From positions 10,588,632 to 10,652,631 of the forward strand of contig NC_087377.1 of NCBI RefSeq assembly GCF_963675165.1: 64,000 bases of DNA, written 5' to 3'. The notes below the pieces were generated by a model. That model ran no database searches. It was not told where the DNA came from and was given only the letters and a program-made list of their open reading frames with translations. The position numbers and the translations under genes are program-made. This document shows positions 24,407 through 35,660 of the stretch, in pieces (within the stretch, counting starts at the first letter, position 1; each line of letters starts with the position of its first letter). The DNA comes from Halichondria panicea. Taxonomy: Eukaryota; Porifera; Demospongiae; Suberitida; Halichondriidae.

Positions 24407-25844
24407 CTATAGACTGCATTGGCAGTGACCGATTAAACCAATATTTATAGATGATGTTTTCATGTATATAAATCTATAAACAGAGATTTTCCAATATTCA
24501 ATGGTCAATCAATGCATGGCATAATTTATGTATTAACCCGAGGCGTGCATGTGCATGCATGCATGCATGCTGGGTGCCATTTGCCTCGAACCAGGCTACT
24601 TTAGAAGACGCTTTTTCACTTTTCCCTGCGCCCTGGGTTTGAGGCAAGGGTGCCATGGGTCTCATTCAGGATAGTTAAGACATAAATATTCTGAGATTGA
24701 GGCTTATTTTTCCAAAGAACGAATAATGTTATTTGTTGCCCAGCTAGTGAATGGGTATTTATATATGCAGATGAAAACAATCCAGTGCTTTATGGTATAA
24801 TTATGTATAATTATATATAGCATCACATAATCAACCATAATTATATTGTATAAATAATTTATAATGCAGTGCAATGTATTATAGGAGGTGACTATCGCCA
24901 AAATTAGCAGAAAAAACTAGATCGGTGTGTTTTGCAAAAAGAGGTGTTGCCGTTTTTTTACAGAGGTATGTTCTGTAGAAAGGTGAATATTTCAGAGGGG
25001 TGCATTTTGTAGAGTGCATTTTTCAGAGAGACATGAAGAGAAGGAACATTACTTTCTTCTCCACGTGGCTTTGCTATTAATTAAGACGGACACGCTCACG
25101 TACGGCTATCGTGACCATGAACTCATACTATACTTCACTCAGAGAGACAGTTTTTGCAAAATCGTGTGCCATGTGACCAAATCACATGATCATCTCATGG
25201 GTGAAATTGGCTGAAAAAAGCTGTGAAAAGCTACAAAACTGTCTTTAATGAAAGCACCGCAGGTGCTGATGTCTCGGCCGTGACTGTTGTTAAAAACAAT
25301 CGATGCCAAAAGTTCAAGTCTAAAATTAATGGCCATCAGCAGCTCTTTTCTCACTCTGGCAGCTACCCAGGCATGCAGGAGCGGATCCAGGAATTTTGAA
25401 AAGGGGGGGGGCAGTTTAAAGAAAATTTTTACCGGTCAACAGTTTTTTTAAAGCCACTCAGTGCATTAAACTTTTCTGATCACGGATTGATTGATGACAG
25501 TATATGACATATATTATAGTAGCAAGAGACAGCAGAAATGGATGAAATCTTGCTCTTCAAAGCCACCCACTTCGTGAGCCAGAAAGGTGGGGGGGCCCCC
25601 CGGGGCATAGATACAATAATTTATAGTATCTATGCCCGGGGCAGGGGTTGTCAACCCCTAGCTGTACTTTGCGAATGGTAGTAGCCTGCAGCGTTAGTGG
25701 AAACTGCATGTAAGCGTGTAATTTCAGCACCACGTTTGCCTTTAGCAAGAAACACAACTCTAAGTTTGTGGTACAGCATTAGGGTGGGTTACCCAGATAT
25801 TGACTAGACTGAGAAGCCCCTAAACCTACTTGAACTTTACCGGG
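24407..25844. other. Repeat-rich intergenic stretch
   Basis: It holds a GCAT tetranucleotide run at about 24549-24572, a fragment of the 'gttgcccag...caatccagtgc' repeat at 24728-24790 (also near 29285), and G/C homopolymer-rich transposon debris at 25390-25640. No gene is supported. Confidence 0.5.
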
Positions 25845-26830
25845 TCAGGACTGTACTCACTTCACCGCTACTGTCAGTCACAATGTGCACAATTTGGCCC
25901 CTGGCACTATTTACCAAGCCATCTGACAAGTCCAAATTAGTGGTGAGCATGACTCTAGAACCAACAATCTGCACTATGGAGACCGCCTGTATCTGTTCTC
26001 TTGCTATCTAATTAAATTGTTCGACCAGTTGCAGCATATGCATGTAGCTTAATTATATACCTTGGATAGCTATAGCGGGTAAAAAACTCAACATGTACCT
26101 GTTGAGAATGTCTACGTTTCTGTGCACATGACTGTCATGTAAGGCCTGAGTAGGATAACCTATGGAATTTGAGTGTACTACCCGGGACTTTATAGTACGC
26201 TATATGTTGACTGCATGCAGTGCAATTATAGCCGTTCTAGCTCTGCACAACAGTTTGGCAAAAGCGCTGACGCATTATCTCATCGAGCTCAACCATTTCG
26301 AATTGACCTTGCCACACTGAGCCAGATCCGTACAATTGTGATAACAGTCTCTAACTCTACTAAACAGTGTGGATTTACCTACAGGTGGCAATTGGTACAA
26401 GTCGCCAACAGCCAGTATAATACGCACTTAGTTATTCCTGAGAGTCTGCATGATCAAAGTGTCTGACTGAATTAACTTAAAGACATGTGATTTACCGACA
26501 CCGCCAGGACCACTCAAGAAAATATAGTATGGTTCAATACGCCTACCATCCTTTAAGTCTATCACCACACGTTAATTTAATTACGATGGTTACACAACAA
26601 TTTAATACTAAGGCTTCTCATCAACGTTTGGTACTCAGTTGGTGGAATAAATGATTAGCTGCACTTTCAAACCTAGCACTTAACGTAGGTGCACGCGCTT
26701 CCACAGGTCGATTCGATTACAATAGCCTACCATTGTCTACTAGATCGTCTTGTGAAATATCTGTGATTGTTTCACTACCTTGCTTGGCTGCATTAGCGGA
26801 AGTCAGTTGATTTCCAATATAAAGATGGGA
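25845..26830 (-). pseudogene. Relic of a PIF1-like / Helitron helicase
   Basis: Read on the minus strand, motifs appear in the order of PIF1-family helicases. First is a Walker A segment YYIFLSGPGGVGKSHV (about 26480-26540). Next come QLPPVGK (about 26375-26400) and, in another frame, ELDEIMRQ (about 26265-26292). Last is VGSRVMLTTNLDLSDG with LVNSARGQI (about 25890-25970). The gap between Walker A and QLPPV is far too short for the family, frames change and stops intervene. It is therefore an internally deleted, dead copy, most likely from a Helitron transposon, since these carry this helicase. Confidence 0.8.
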
Positions 26831-27536
26831 ATTGAGTGAACTAACAATTCACTCACTCGTTTCACTATAATCTCACGAGATACATTTTCAGCAGAGGGAA
26901 TATATAGTTCTAAATCGATTATCAATCAAAGATGTAAATTGAAAATCAACTAAAATCGATTCAAATTTTTTATATTGGATGCACAAGTTAATTTTGTCGC
27001 AAACGGCGTTCCATAGATATAATATTCACATGATTATTACCGGTTCTTCACCTCCAAACTTGTTCTAATACGAAAAGAGAAAAGAGGCCAATTGATACTG
27101 CTATCATCAAGTACCAACTGTGGAATTCTGTTCTAAATATATTAATTATTTTTTATGGCACTTATAGCTAACGAGTGCATAAGTAAGCAAAATTTTAATT
27201 TGTGGTGCTTATTGCTAACGAGTGCTGTAAGCTGTGACCGATAGTGTCGTACCTCCTCTGGGTAAAACCACTAATTGGAAAGCGAACATCACCCTACCAG
27301 CAATTGCTAGGATTGGCTGGGAAAACCGCATGGAAAAACTAGATCTACCAGCAAAAATATGTAACGTGAATGTCGTTGTAACGGATTGAAGTTATATTCT
27401 CGTCCGCTTTCTTGTTTCTACGCTTTTTGGTGTTTCCCCCGGCCAATCCTAGCAATTTTTCACATGGCAAATGTTTTGGTGGGTGTAAGTTGACATTGAG
27501 CATGCACTACTACTGTATACCTTCCCACACACTATT

Positions 27537-28250
27537 ATAACCAGATCAATTCGTTACTGCGATGACATGCATCAATTGCAACATGCAAAAAGACGACCGC
27601 GCATCATTCTGTATAAAGTTCTTGTAGTGTGAATACTTGTTGTCACCACCTGAGAATTTTGTTTGTTGTGGAGGGGACTCAGGGGAGCTACTAAATTAAA
27701 TGATCCCCTGTTTATGAATACCCTTTAGGCTTGGGGAATATGGTTATATAGCTATAGCCTTTGAGGTTATACTTTTTACTCTGATAAGGGACCCACAAGG
27801 ACAATTCTGACAAATTGTTAAATTTTTGGAGTAGTTTCCCACGGTGTTTGGGGTTTTTTCCACCAGTCTAGTCATAACGATCATAGTAATGAGAAACAAA
27901 AGCTGGTTTAGCTATAGGGAAGCCTGCAGGAATCGGATCCTCTTACTTGGTAACAGTGCATGAGGGCAATGAATATCACCACCATGTGTCTTACTTAGCT
28001 AGTATGGCTAGTTATAATTATTATACTGCTAATAACTGTCCACACACCAATAGCTTCTACTCGCTCTAAAACAGGCCTCTGCATGCCGATATAAATTAAT
28101 TATGGTCACCAACCCAATATAAGAGATCGCCAGCCTACGAGGCAGTAGACTAACACCTATAAGAGTCTAAGCATATGCATGGAACGTCCCCACACATCCA
28201 CCACACCCACTTCCACTGACCACCTCCTTATCGAGTCCTCATACATCATC
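27537..28250. repeat. Dispersed non-coding block, copy 1
   Basis: This block shares ordered landmarks with 28880-29300, 33345-34080 and 35430-35660: 'cgttactgcgatg', 'gttgtcaccacc', 'ttgtggagggg', 'agctatagcctttgaggt' and, in copies 1 and 3, 'gaggcagtagac'. It holds no open frame of interest. Confidence 0.75.
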
Positions 28251-28257
28251 ACTATAT

Positions 28258-28742
28258 ATGGTAGTACCATAGATAGAAGAGAAAAGGATTGGCAACGAAG
28301 TGCACTTCTGGTACCATCCGTGTTTCGCCTCGAGGCTTACTTCTAACGTGGGAGTCTAAACATGAATAATTCATGAGAATTGTTTTTACCGTCTGTAAAA
28401 AAGTCTACAAGCAGTTCTACTGCTAAACATCAACTTCACCTCGTTTGTGTGGCGATTTGGGACATAGCACACTACTTGGTAACACAACCTTAGCTATATC
28501 ATAGGTGCTATAGGAACACAAGCATGAAAAAAAAGCCTCTGACAGAGGCTCTGTGTACCTCTAGCTACTTCACGAAAATCAAGATTATATTTTACACAAT
28601 AAGTTTCCCGGGTTTTCGCGGGAGTTTTAGGGCGAAACACGGATGGTTTCAGGCCCATCTGTGTACATTCAATGTAAAAGCATCACATGAACTGCCCCCG
28701 TTGCCAATCCCTTTCTCTTCTATATCTATGGTAGTACCATCA
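28258..28742. mobile_element. MITE of the GGGATTGGCAAC family, copy 2
   Basis: The inverted ends contain 'accatagatagaagagaaaa' with 'ggattggcaacg', and the complement at 28700-28740. An inner inverted segment ('atccgtgtttcgcc' against 'ggcgaaacacggat') is also present. Confidence 0.8.
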
Positions 28743-28879
28743 ACCCAAACTATACTACTCATGCAGATCCCGATTAACCATTCCCAGAGACAGAAAACTA
28801 CACGATCATGATTTCAACTGGACACAAGCCAGTAGCAGATCGGAATCGAGATATGTTCAAAAACCATGCAGGTTCAATG

Positions 28880-29300
28880 AATACCCACACACTCGTTATA
28901 ATTATTATAACCATGTCCTTGTGATATTTATATTCATTACTGTGTTGGAATTCATCAACGAAGACGACCACGCATCTGTAAAGTTTTTGTAGTGTGAATA
29001 CTTTATACTTTTAGTTGTCACCACCAGGGAATTTTGTTTTGTTGTGGAGGGGAGCTATACAGAAGTAATAATTTGTTTATGAATACCATTTAGGCTTAAT
29101 TAATTGGGATGAGGTTTGAATATGGTTAGCTATAGCCTTTGAGGTTATACCGTTCACAAGGGAAATGTTTGGCCACACAAGCTGGTTTAGATAGGTGAGC
29201 CTGCATAGGAATCTGCTTAATTTGTAAAACAGTGAAGGCACTGGCACAATGAATATCACCATGCAGTATGCACACGTGTGTCTTGTTGCCCAGTGAGTGG
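28880..29300. repeat. Dispersed non-coding block, copy 2
   Basis: A diverged copy of 27537-28000, with the same landmarks in the same order. Confidence 0.7.
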
Positions 29301-29670
29301 GCAGATCAAAGCAATCCAGTGCTCAGTATATGGCATGTTAATTGCATCACTGCCATGGCTACCATATATTGCACTGCATTATAATTATGGCATAATGCAC
29401 TGGATTATATGAACTTGCACTGTGTGTAAATGCAGTAGATTTCTTTAAGAGATATCCATTTGGGACTTATGCCCCACCATCCCACCCAATACTCAGTTGG
29501 TCCGTTTTATAGGCTACTACCTTTACAACTACTAGTGGGAAGAAAACCTAAAAAATTTACTATGGAATTCAGCAAAACTAATGAATACACTAAATTCCTT
29601 CAAAACACATGTCTTTTATTACGATTTATATGACCAGTCAGACGAGTTTAACGTCATTGGGCAACAAGTT

Positions 29671-29806
29671 AGTTATTGCCGGCGCCCTCGTGCAACATGC
29701 CATATATTGCACTGGATGACATAATGCCCTCGGGGCCTGCGGCCCTCGGGCATTATATTGCTCCAGTGCAATATATGGCATGTTGCACTCTGGCTGGGCA
29801 ATAACT
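29671..29806. repeat. Long palindrome (MITE-like)
   Basis: The arms share 'gcaacatgccatatattgca' and 'ataatgccctcggg' and meet in a GC-rich loop. Fragments of the same repeat occur near 29285-29410 and 24728-24880. Confidence 0.85.
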
Positions 29807-29809
29807 AAT

Positions 29810-31045
29810 ACTTACTTAGCTAGTAGGTAAATTATACTTCAGTACACTTTACGCACTTGTCAATCTAATGCCCCACCCCCCTACCGGGGATAGGTGGGGA
29901 TTAGACCAATCACATGATCTAATACCCCTACCTTTGGGCATGTTATTTGGTCTAATCCCCCTGGTAGCCCCTATAGTACAACATGGGAGTTATCGGTGGG
30001 GATTAGACCTGTATCAATTCACACTATAGCTATTTCTTCATGGTGAGAAGATAACCGTCAAATTATTTGATTGACATCATGTGACGATCTTAAATTAACC
30101 TTTGACCCAATGCATGCATGCATCAGGTGATCTGTCTAAGGTAGGGGAGCAACTTCAAGTCTAATCCCCAATTAACGACGAAGAATCATTGAGATCACTG
30201 CATGCATGCATGGATGGTATAATTATTTGTTTTGTCTCTTCTTTATGTTTCACACTCTATATATGTTTAATTCGCTGGTGGGTCTTGCAAGTGATCGACA
30301 ATGATTCGTTATAGTGTACGTCTGTTTTGTTTCATTGATCCAGTACAAAGAGAGATTCTGTAGTCACTTGTAGGGTAATATATACCCAAGAACACTAATA
30401 ACAGCATTCAATAACAATGATGTAGTTGCTGTATTTCAGATCAGTATACGCATACACAGCTCACATGCAGTACAGTATACATGTATAATTATTTGTACCA
30501 TGATGTGCTCTGACACTAAGGAATATCCATTGAAACTCTCAGGATACTCCAGGGTACATGGCTGTGGTCAGCCTGAAGCCCTCCCTCCACCCTTTAAGAC
30601 CCTCTCTTTAAAGAACACTACCGTGACAACAATTGTGGAAAGCACAAAAATGTGTACACCCACTCGGATCACACTGTGAAAATAAATTCTTCAGTATCCA
30701 CTAAAACTACACGACCGGATTTCAAAACTGGGTGTCTGAAGTTGTAAATGTGGTTTGTCAAGTGCAAGCACATGCATGCACACAAAACGTAAACAGTGCA
30801 TATGCACGGCAGAGATCAAAGAGTGTTTACTACTACTCCAGTTGTAAATGGGTCTTCTAATTGCTTCTAGGTGTTCATAGTACAAGTACAAGCTACCTGT
30901 ATACGTGGACATCTGAGTGTATATTGTTTGTACCAGGAGTGCACTCCTGTTTGTACTAACCTCGTGCATTGTATGTATTCCCTCAGGGAATACATAGAAC
31001 TGCCCTCGGTAGTACAAATCCAATACGCCCTTGTACAACTAACTA
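29810..31045. other. Intergenic
   Basis: It contains three short repeats of a 'ggggattagacc' motif (29890-30010) and scattered GCAT runs. No gene is recognised. Confidence 0.5.
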
Positions 31046-31049
31046 TCCA

Positions 31050-31260
31050 TGGTTGGTCAACGTGTAACACCATGCATGCATGCGCCTTCCCAAAGTCCCC
31101 TGTCCCGAGCTCCTTGCCTAGTTTGATACTGTCCCAGGGGAAGTCCATTGGCACTTCGGCATGTTCTTACCTCAGGCACTTCAAGATGTCCTCTGTACCC
31201 TGCGCTCTTGTCACCCAATCTAAACTGGTGAAGCTCTAGATCTTCAGCTGAGAAAACGAA
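31050..31260 (-). pseudogene. Fragment of a receptor tyrosine kinase (juxtamembrane and glycine loop)
   Basis: On the minus strand, a frame starting near 31170 reads MDFPWDSIKLGKELGTGDFG. It has the W...I.LGK.LG.G.FG pattern of the first strand and glycine loop of tyrosine kinase domains. Just upstream, in another frame, is LGDKSAGYRGHLEVPE ending at a possible donor, like the segment preceding the kinase domain of such receptors. After the glycine loop the frame loses all kinase character (no VAVK or later motifs). No catalytic lobe lies nearby, so this is a decayed fragment. Confidence 0.6.
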
Positions 31261-31802
31261 TATGCATCTATCTTTCATAGGATATATATATATAATTTCT
31301 GGATTCGTTTTGAGTTCACTTGCGTGCAAATAACATTCTCACATCACATTACTGAATTGCTGAGTGACTAGACGAAGCTTTAATGCTAATACTAGTCCCG
31401 TTATGTCAACTTCCTGCTCAGAAATAAGCAGCCAAAATACTGCATTTGGCATTCTATTACAGTGTCATGCATGAACAACATTATTTTGCAACTGCAAACC
31501 ACATCAAGTGTTCTGTAGAAAGAGCAAAAAAACTTTATTTTGGCAACGGTATAAACAGCTCTATGTAATCGTATTGATTGTTTCCTATGCATGGCATAAG
31601 GAATTTATGTAAGCGAAAAATGGGGTGTGATATTTTGAGGTATAATTATATTCATCACATATGCACAGGAGATCAACCTAGAAGTGTTTACTACTACTAG
31701 GAATTTACTGTTTACTATATTCATCAGTTAGTCTAGACATCCTTCCCCATTCTTCATTCAAAAATTATTTTTATCTAGCTGTATACAGCAGAGATAGCCA
31801 GT

Positions 31803-32440
31803 ATGCATTTGCTAAAAATGATTATTCTTGTGGCTGCTGCACATGAAGCAGGTAAGAATTTTTGAGCTCATGGCTCCCTGCTAACTATATATATAACCTT
31901 TACAGCTACCTTAAGTGTAACAATGAATTTTGAGATACTCGACGTTAATCAGACAGTAAACAGCAATGCGGAGCAGTTTAATATAGACTCTCCGCAGATT
32001 GTGGAACTGATATGTGAAAATGCCGGTACAAAATCCATCCCTTCTTGGTCTATCAATAATGTTACTTACTACTGGCAAGATGTACCACCAGGCCATACAT
32101 TCAATGTGAAGAACATGACGCTTGAAATAAGTCGATTGTGTGCAAAGCATAGTGAATATCAATGTTTTTTTTCATACACTTTGCAAAGCAGGTCCGTAAT
32201 TCTACTACAAAATGGTAAGAGCATAGCATGTAATTGTATGTCTCTAATAATATCTGTATGATAATAATGACTCTATCAAATGTGACGTGTGATGGTAGTG
32301 TTATACACTCATATTTCACCACAGGTAGTGTGCCGTTAGCCTGCAATGATGAGACTACGCAAAATAAAGCAGTTTCCAATAACACAACGCCTTTCATTAT
32401 AATATTTTTTGCATTAATTTTGCATTCACTGTATTTTTGA
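31803..32440 (+). CDS. Gene D: short single-Ig protein with GPI-like C-terminus
   Basis: Three exons: 31803-31851, 31906-32214 and 32325-32440. Phase 1 joints give 157 residues. Residues 1-16 are a signal peptide (MHLLKMIILVAAAHEA). Residues 17-119 are a variant Ig domain: first cysteine in ELICEN, then SWSINNVTYYWQDVPPG, then the second cysteine in EYQCFF. It has several N-glycosylation sites (NQT, NVT, NMT). The last exon is a short linker (NKAVSNNTT) and a terminal hydrophobic run (FIIIFFALILHSLYF) with no tail, as in GPI-anchored proteins. The YYWQD block is nearly identical in gene C, its closest relative here, 5 kb downstream on the same strand. It could be a decoy or ligand-type partner of C; that is inference. 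Confidence 0.85.
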
Positions 32441-32479
32441 AGGTTTAAACCAGCAGAAAAAAATTATGATTATAATTAT

Positions 32480-32690
32480 AGATCCACAACTAGCCCTGCA
32501 CTATCATTATTCTTAAATAATAGGCAGCAATCGTGTTATCAACGAAGGGGTATATAAGGATGTTAGCTAAGAAACGAGGGCCTGAGGGTCCTGCATGGTA
32601 ACAGTAACAATGCTGGTATAAGCTCTCGATCCCATTGCAATGGCCGGTCAGGGAGAGTAGGTAACTAAAGGAACTAGAGGTAACCAGTTG
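32480..32690 (+). repeat. Duplicated block downstream of gene D (copy at 36520-36690)
   Basis: It shares 'aggcagcaatcgtgttatca', 'gggcctgagggtcctg' and 'gtaacagtaacaatgctggt' in order with 36540-36670. The two copies bracket the space between genes D and C. Confidence 0.85.
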
Positions 32691-32832
32691 CCAGGCCTCA
32701 TTCTCAAGCTGTTTACAAAACTGTATAAAGTGCATGGCCTCTCGGTTCTCGAACATCCCACCCACTCACCCAACTCCCAAGTTGTTCGTCCCAGCCATGA
32801 GTATAGGCTATGTTGTCTACGGTACATACCTC

Positions 32833-33066
32833 ATGGGACCATAGATAGAGTAGAAGGGGGATTGGCAACGGAAGCTAGTGGTTCACGTGATGTTTTACAA
32901 CGAGTCTATGTAGAGCTCAGAAACAATCCGTGTTTCATTTCTACCCCGGGTAAGTTTAGACCCCACGTTGGAAGTAAGCCTCAATTAAAACCGCGGGGAA
33001 ACACGGATGGTACTTCGAGTGTACCGCGTTTCCAATCCCTCTCTACTCAATCTATGATGGGACCAT
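32833..33066. mobile_element. MITE of the GGGATTGGCAAC family, copy 3
   Basis: The inverted ends 'gggaccatagatagagtaga' and the complement ending at 33066 bound 234 bp. The inner 'atccgtgtttc' and 'gaaacacggat' are also inverted. Confidence 0.8.
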
Positions 33067-33344
33067 ATGCAGTGCTGGAGGCATATTAGTCGTATGTATG
33101 GGCAAGATCCTGCTTCTCAGTTAAGAGGGTTTAGGGTGTTAGGCATCCTAAAATTAGGCCATCCAAGTGCAATGGATGGAAGTGTAAAAATTAATAGGGC
33201 CAGTATATTCTACGCCATTATAGATATAATTAATTGTCTGGCAATGTAAGTGATGCTATGACAGCAGGATTCAAATTTATGATAGGATAGGATCCGCAGA
33301 TGACTTATGCCTACCCACAAATAGGAGCCACGTCTGGGAGCTAC

Positions 33345-34078
33345 CGAATTGATAACTTGTTATGAACACCGTTTAGGCTTGGGATGAAGTTTGAATATGG
33401 TTAGCTATAGCCTTTGAGGTCATACCTTTCACTGTGATAATAAATAACAAGGGAAAGTTTGGGACACAAAAACAAATTGTTTAATTTTGGAGTAGTTTCC
33501 CACAGTGTATGTGGTTTTTCTACTTAGTCTAGTCATAATTATCATAGTAATGAGACATGAAACACTGAAAACACTGCTGGTTTAGCTAGGAGAGCCTGGG
33601 AATCAGATCCTCTTACTTGGTAACAGTGAAGGCAATGAATATCACCATGCATGCACATGTGTGTCTTTCTTAGCTACATGTAGTATATTGCGTAATATAA
33701 ATTATACTGCTATAATTATCTTAAACTGTCCGCACACACCAATAGCTTCTACTTGCTCCAAACTTCAAAACAGGCCTCTGCATGCAAATAATTATGGTTA
33801 CCAATCCAATATAAGAAATCGCCAGTCTACGAGGCAGTAGACCAACACCTAAGAGTCTAAACATGGAAGGTCCCCACACACCGGCCCACTTCCACTGACC
33901 ATCTCCTTATTGAGTCCCCCTCTATACCATCGCTATACCATGGACCCAAGCTTCACTATACTCAGATCTCTCAGTCATTTCCAGAGCCAGCTAGACTACA
34001 CGATCATGATCTCAACTGCATGGACACAAGTCAGTATAGCAGATCGGAATTAAAATATGTTCAAAAATCATGCAGGTT
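33345..34078. repeat. Dispersed non-coding block, copy 3
   Basis: It follows copy 1 (27700-28250) closely, including 'gaggcagtag' and the 'actacacgatcatgat' stretch also at 28795-28810. No gene. Confidence 0.75.
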
Positions 34079-34940
34079 CAATCATAGATTGAAGAGTTAG
34101 AGGGATAGGAAACGGAATGGTGCACGTGATGATTTTACATTGAATCTGCAGTGGAGCCTCGAAAACAATCCGCTTACGCCCTATGAACGAGGCTACTATG
34201 CTGGGTAACTCCAGAAAGTTGTGTTTCCTCGAGACATCATCTCTTTCAGCAATTTATAACACGCCTAGTCCATGAGCCACGTGTAGTACTTGCTAAGGCC
34301 ATACCAAGTTAATATCATGTTTCTCATCATTCTTAACCAGAAATCGTAAGCGAGAAAGCGCAACAAAAACAAACACAGGCTGAAAAACACAAGGATTTCT
34401 TTGTATTTGTAACCGGAAATGACCATCATGTGATACAATTTGGAAGTTGTAAGTAATGAAATAAAGGTGGTACATGACCCCACTAACTTGCCTCCGCAAT
34501 AACAAGAAAGAAAAGAGATCTAGAGCTCTAGAGCTACATTTTAAAGTCTAGCACAGAGACACTTGGCAAAATATGCAACTTTCTACATGTGAAAAACTAA
34601 ACTACAAGGTTCAAAGTTTTTGTGTGTGTTTTTAGTAGTAAGGGAGGTGATGAGAAACAGGAAATTAACTTGGTGTGGTCCAATGACTGACCACACCCAG
34701 TAAAAAGAATAATTATGTTCCCAAGGCTGTTTTAGAGCTAATGGAACATGTAACGTGTAAGCGTGCTGGTTATGACTACTACAATTATAGGTATAGACCT
34801 TGAAATATAAGTGAGTTGCACGGACTAAGCACTTGGCATTGTTGTGATGGCCTTGATTAAACCGCAGCGTAGCGCGGATGCATGTATTCAAGAATACCAA
34901 CCGTTTCCTATCCCTCTAACTCTTCAATCTACGATTCAAT
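34079..34940. mobile_element. MITE of the GGGATTGGCAAC family, longest copy
   Basis: The left end 'agattgaagagttagaggga' with 'taggaaacg' is mirrored at 34900-34935. The TIRs enclose about 0.8 kb without a recognisable protein. Confidence 0.8.
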
Positions 34941-35429
34941 GAACATCGCTAATATGTGACAGGCTCTGGGAAAACCAGACTATTGGAGCAGACTAAAATT
35001 TTGGTGATTAATGTACCAAGTGATAGAGCAGAGCATTGCCTACACAATGATATGCTTAGTGTTCACATACCTAGTTTCATACCCGAGTCATGCGCGTTGG
35101 AAACTCGAAGCCGTAAAATGTAGTATCGAGAAAAACGGCTCTCAAAGATTGCTTAATTAGGAAAAATAAGGTAATAGCGAAGGTTTGGACGAAGCGTTTC
35201 GATGGAAAGAGTTGGATTTAGAGCATCAGATTTTACAGAGAGGTAGTAGAAGGACTGTAGATACTTATACATCAATAACATTTTATTTGAGATTTTATAC
35301 TGTAGGCATAAATTTAGCTGTAGCTCAATACTAAATTCTGCTCCAATAGTCTGGTTTTCCCAGAGCCTGTCACATATGAGTGGTATATAGCTAATGATGG
35401 AACGATAATCACCTTCCCACACGCGCACT

Positions 35430-35660
35430 CTTTATAATTATTCCTGTGATGTTTATATTCGTTACTGCGATGGCATGCATCAACATGCATGAGAAGACGA
35501 CGACCACGCATCATGCAGTAAGTTCTTGTATATAGTGTGATACTTTTAGTTGTCACCACCTGGGAATTTTGTTTTGTTGTGGAGGGGAGCTACTGAAGTG
35601 GTAACTTGTTATGAATACCATATTTTAGGCTAGGGATGAGGTGGTTAGCTATAGCCTTTG
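35430..35660. repeat. Dispersed non-coding block, copy 4
   Basis: It shares 'cgttactgcgatg', 'cgaccacgcatcat', 'gttgtcaccacctg' and 'tagctatagcctttgagg' with copies 1-3. Confidence 0.75.

Noticed and set aside
24549-24572. GCATGCATGC run and others like it, considered as CRISPR-like or regulatory repeats
   Set aside because: They are short tetranucleotide runs without spacers, common throughout the window.
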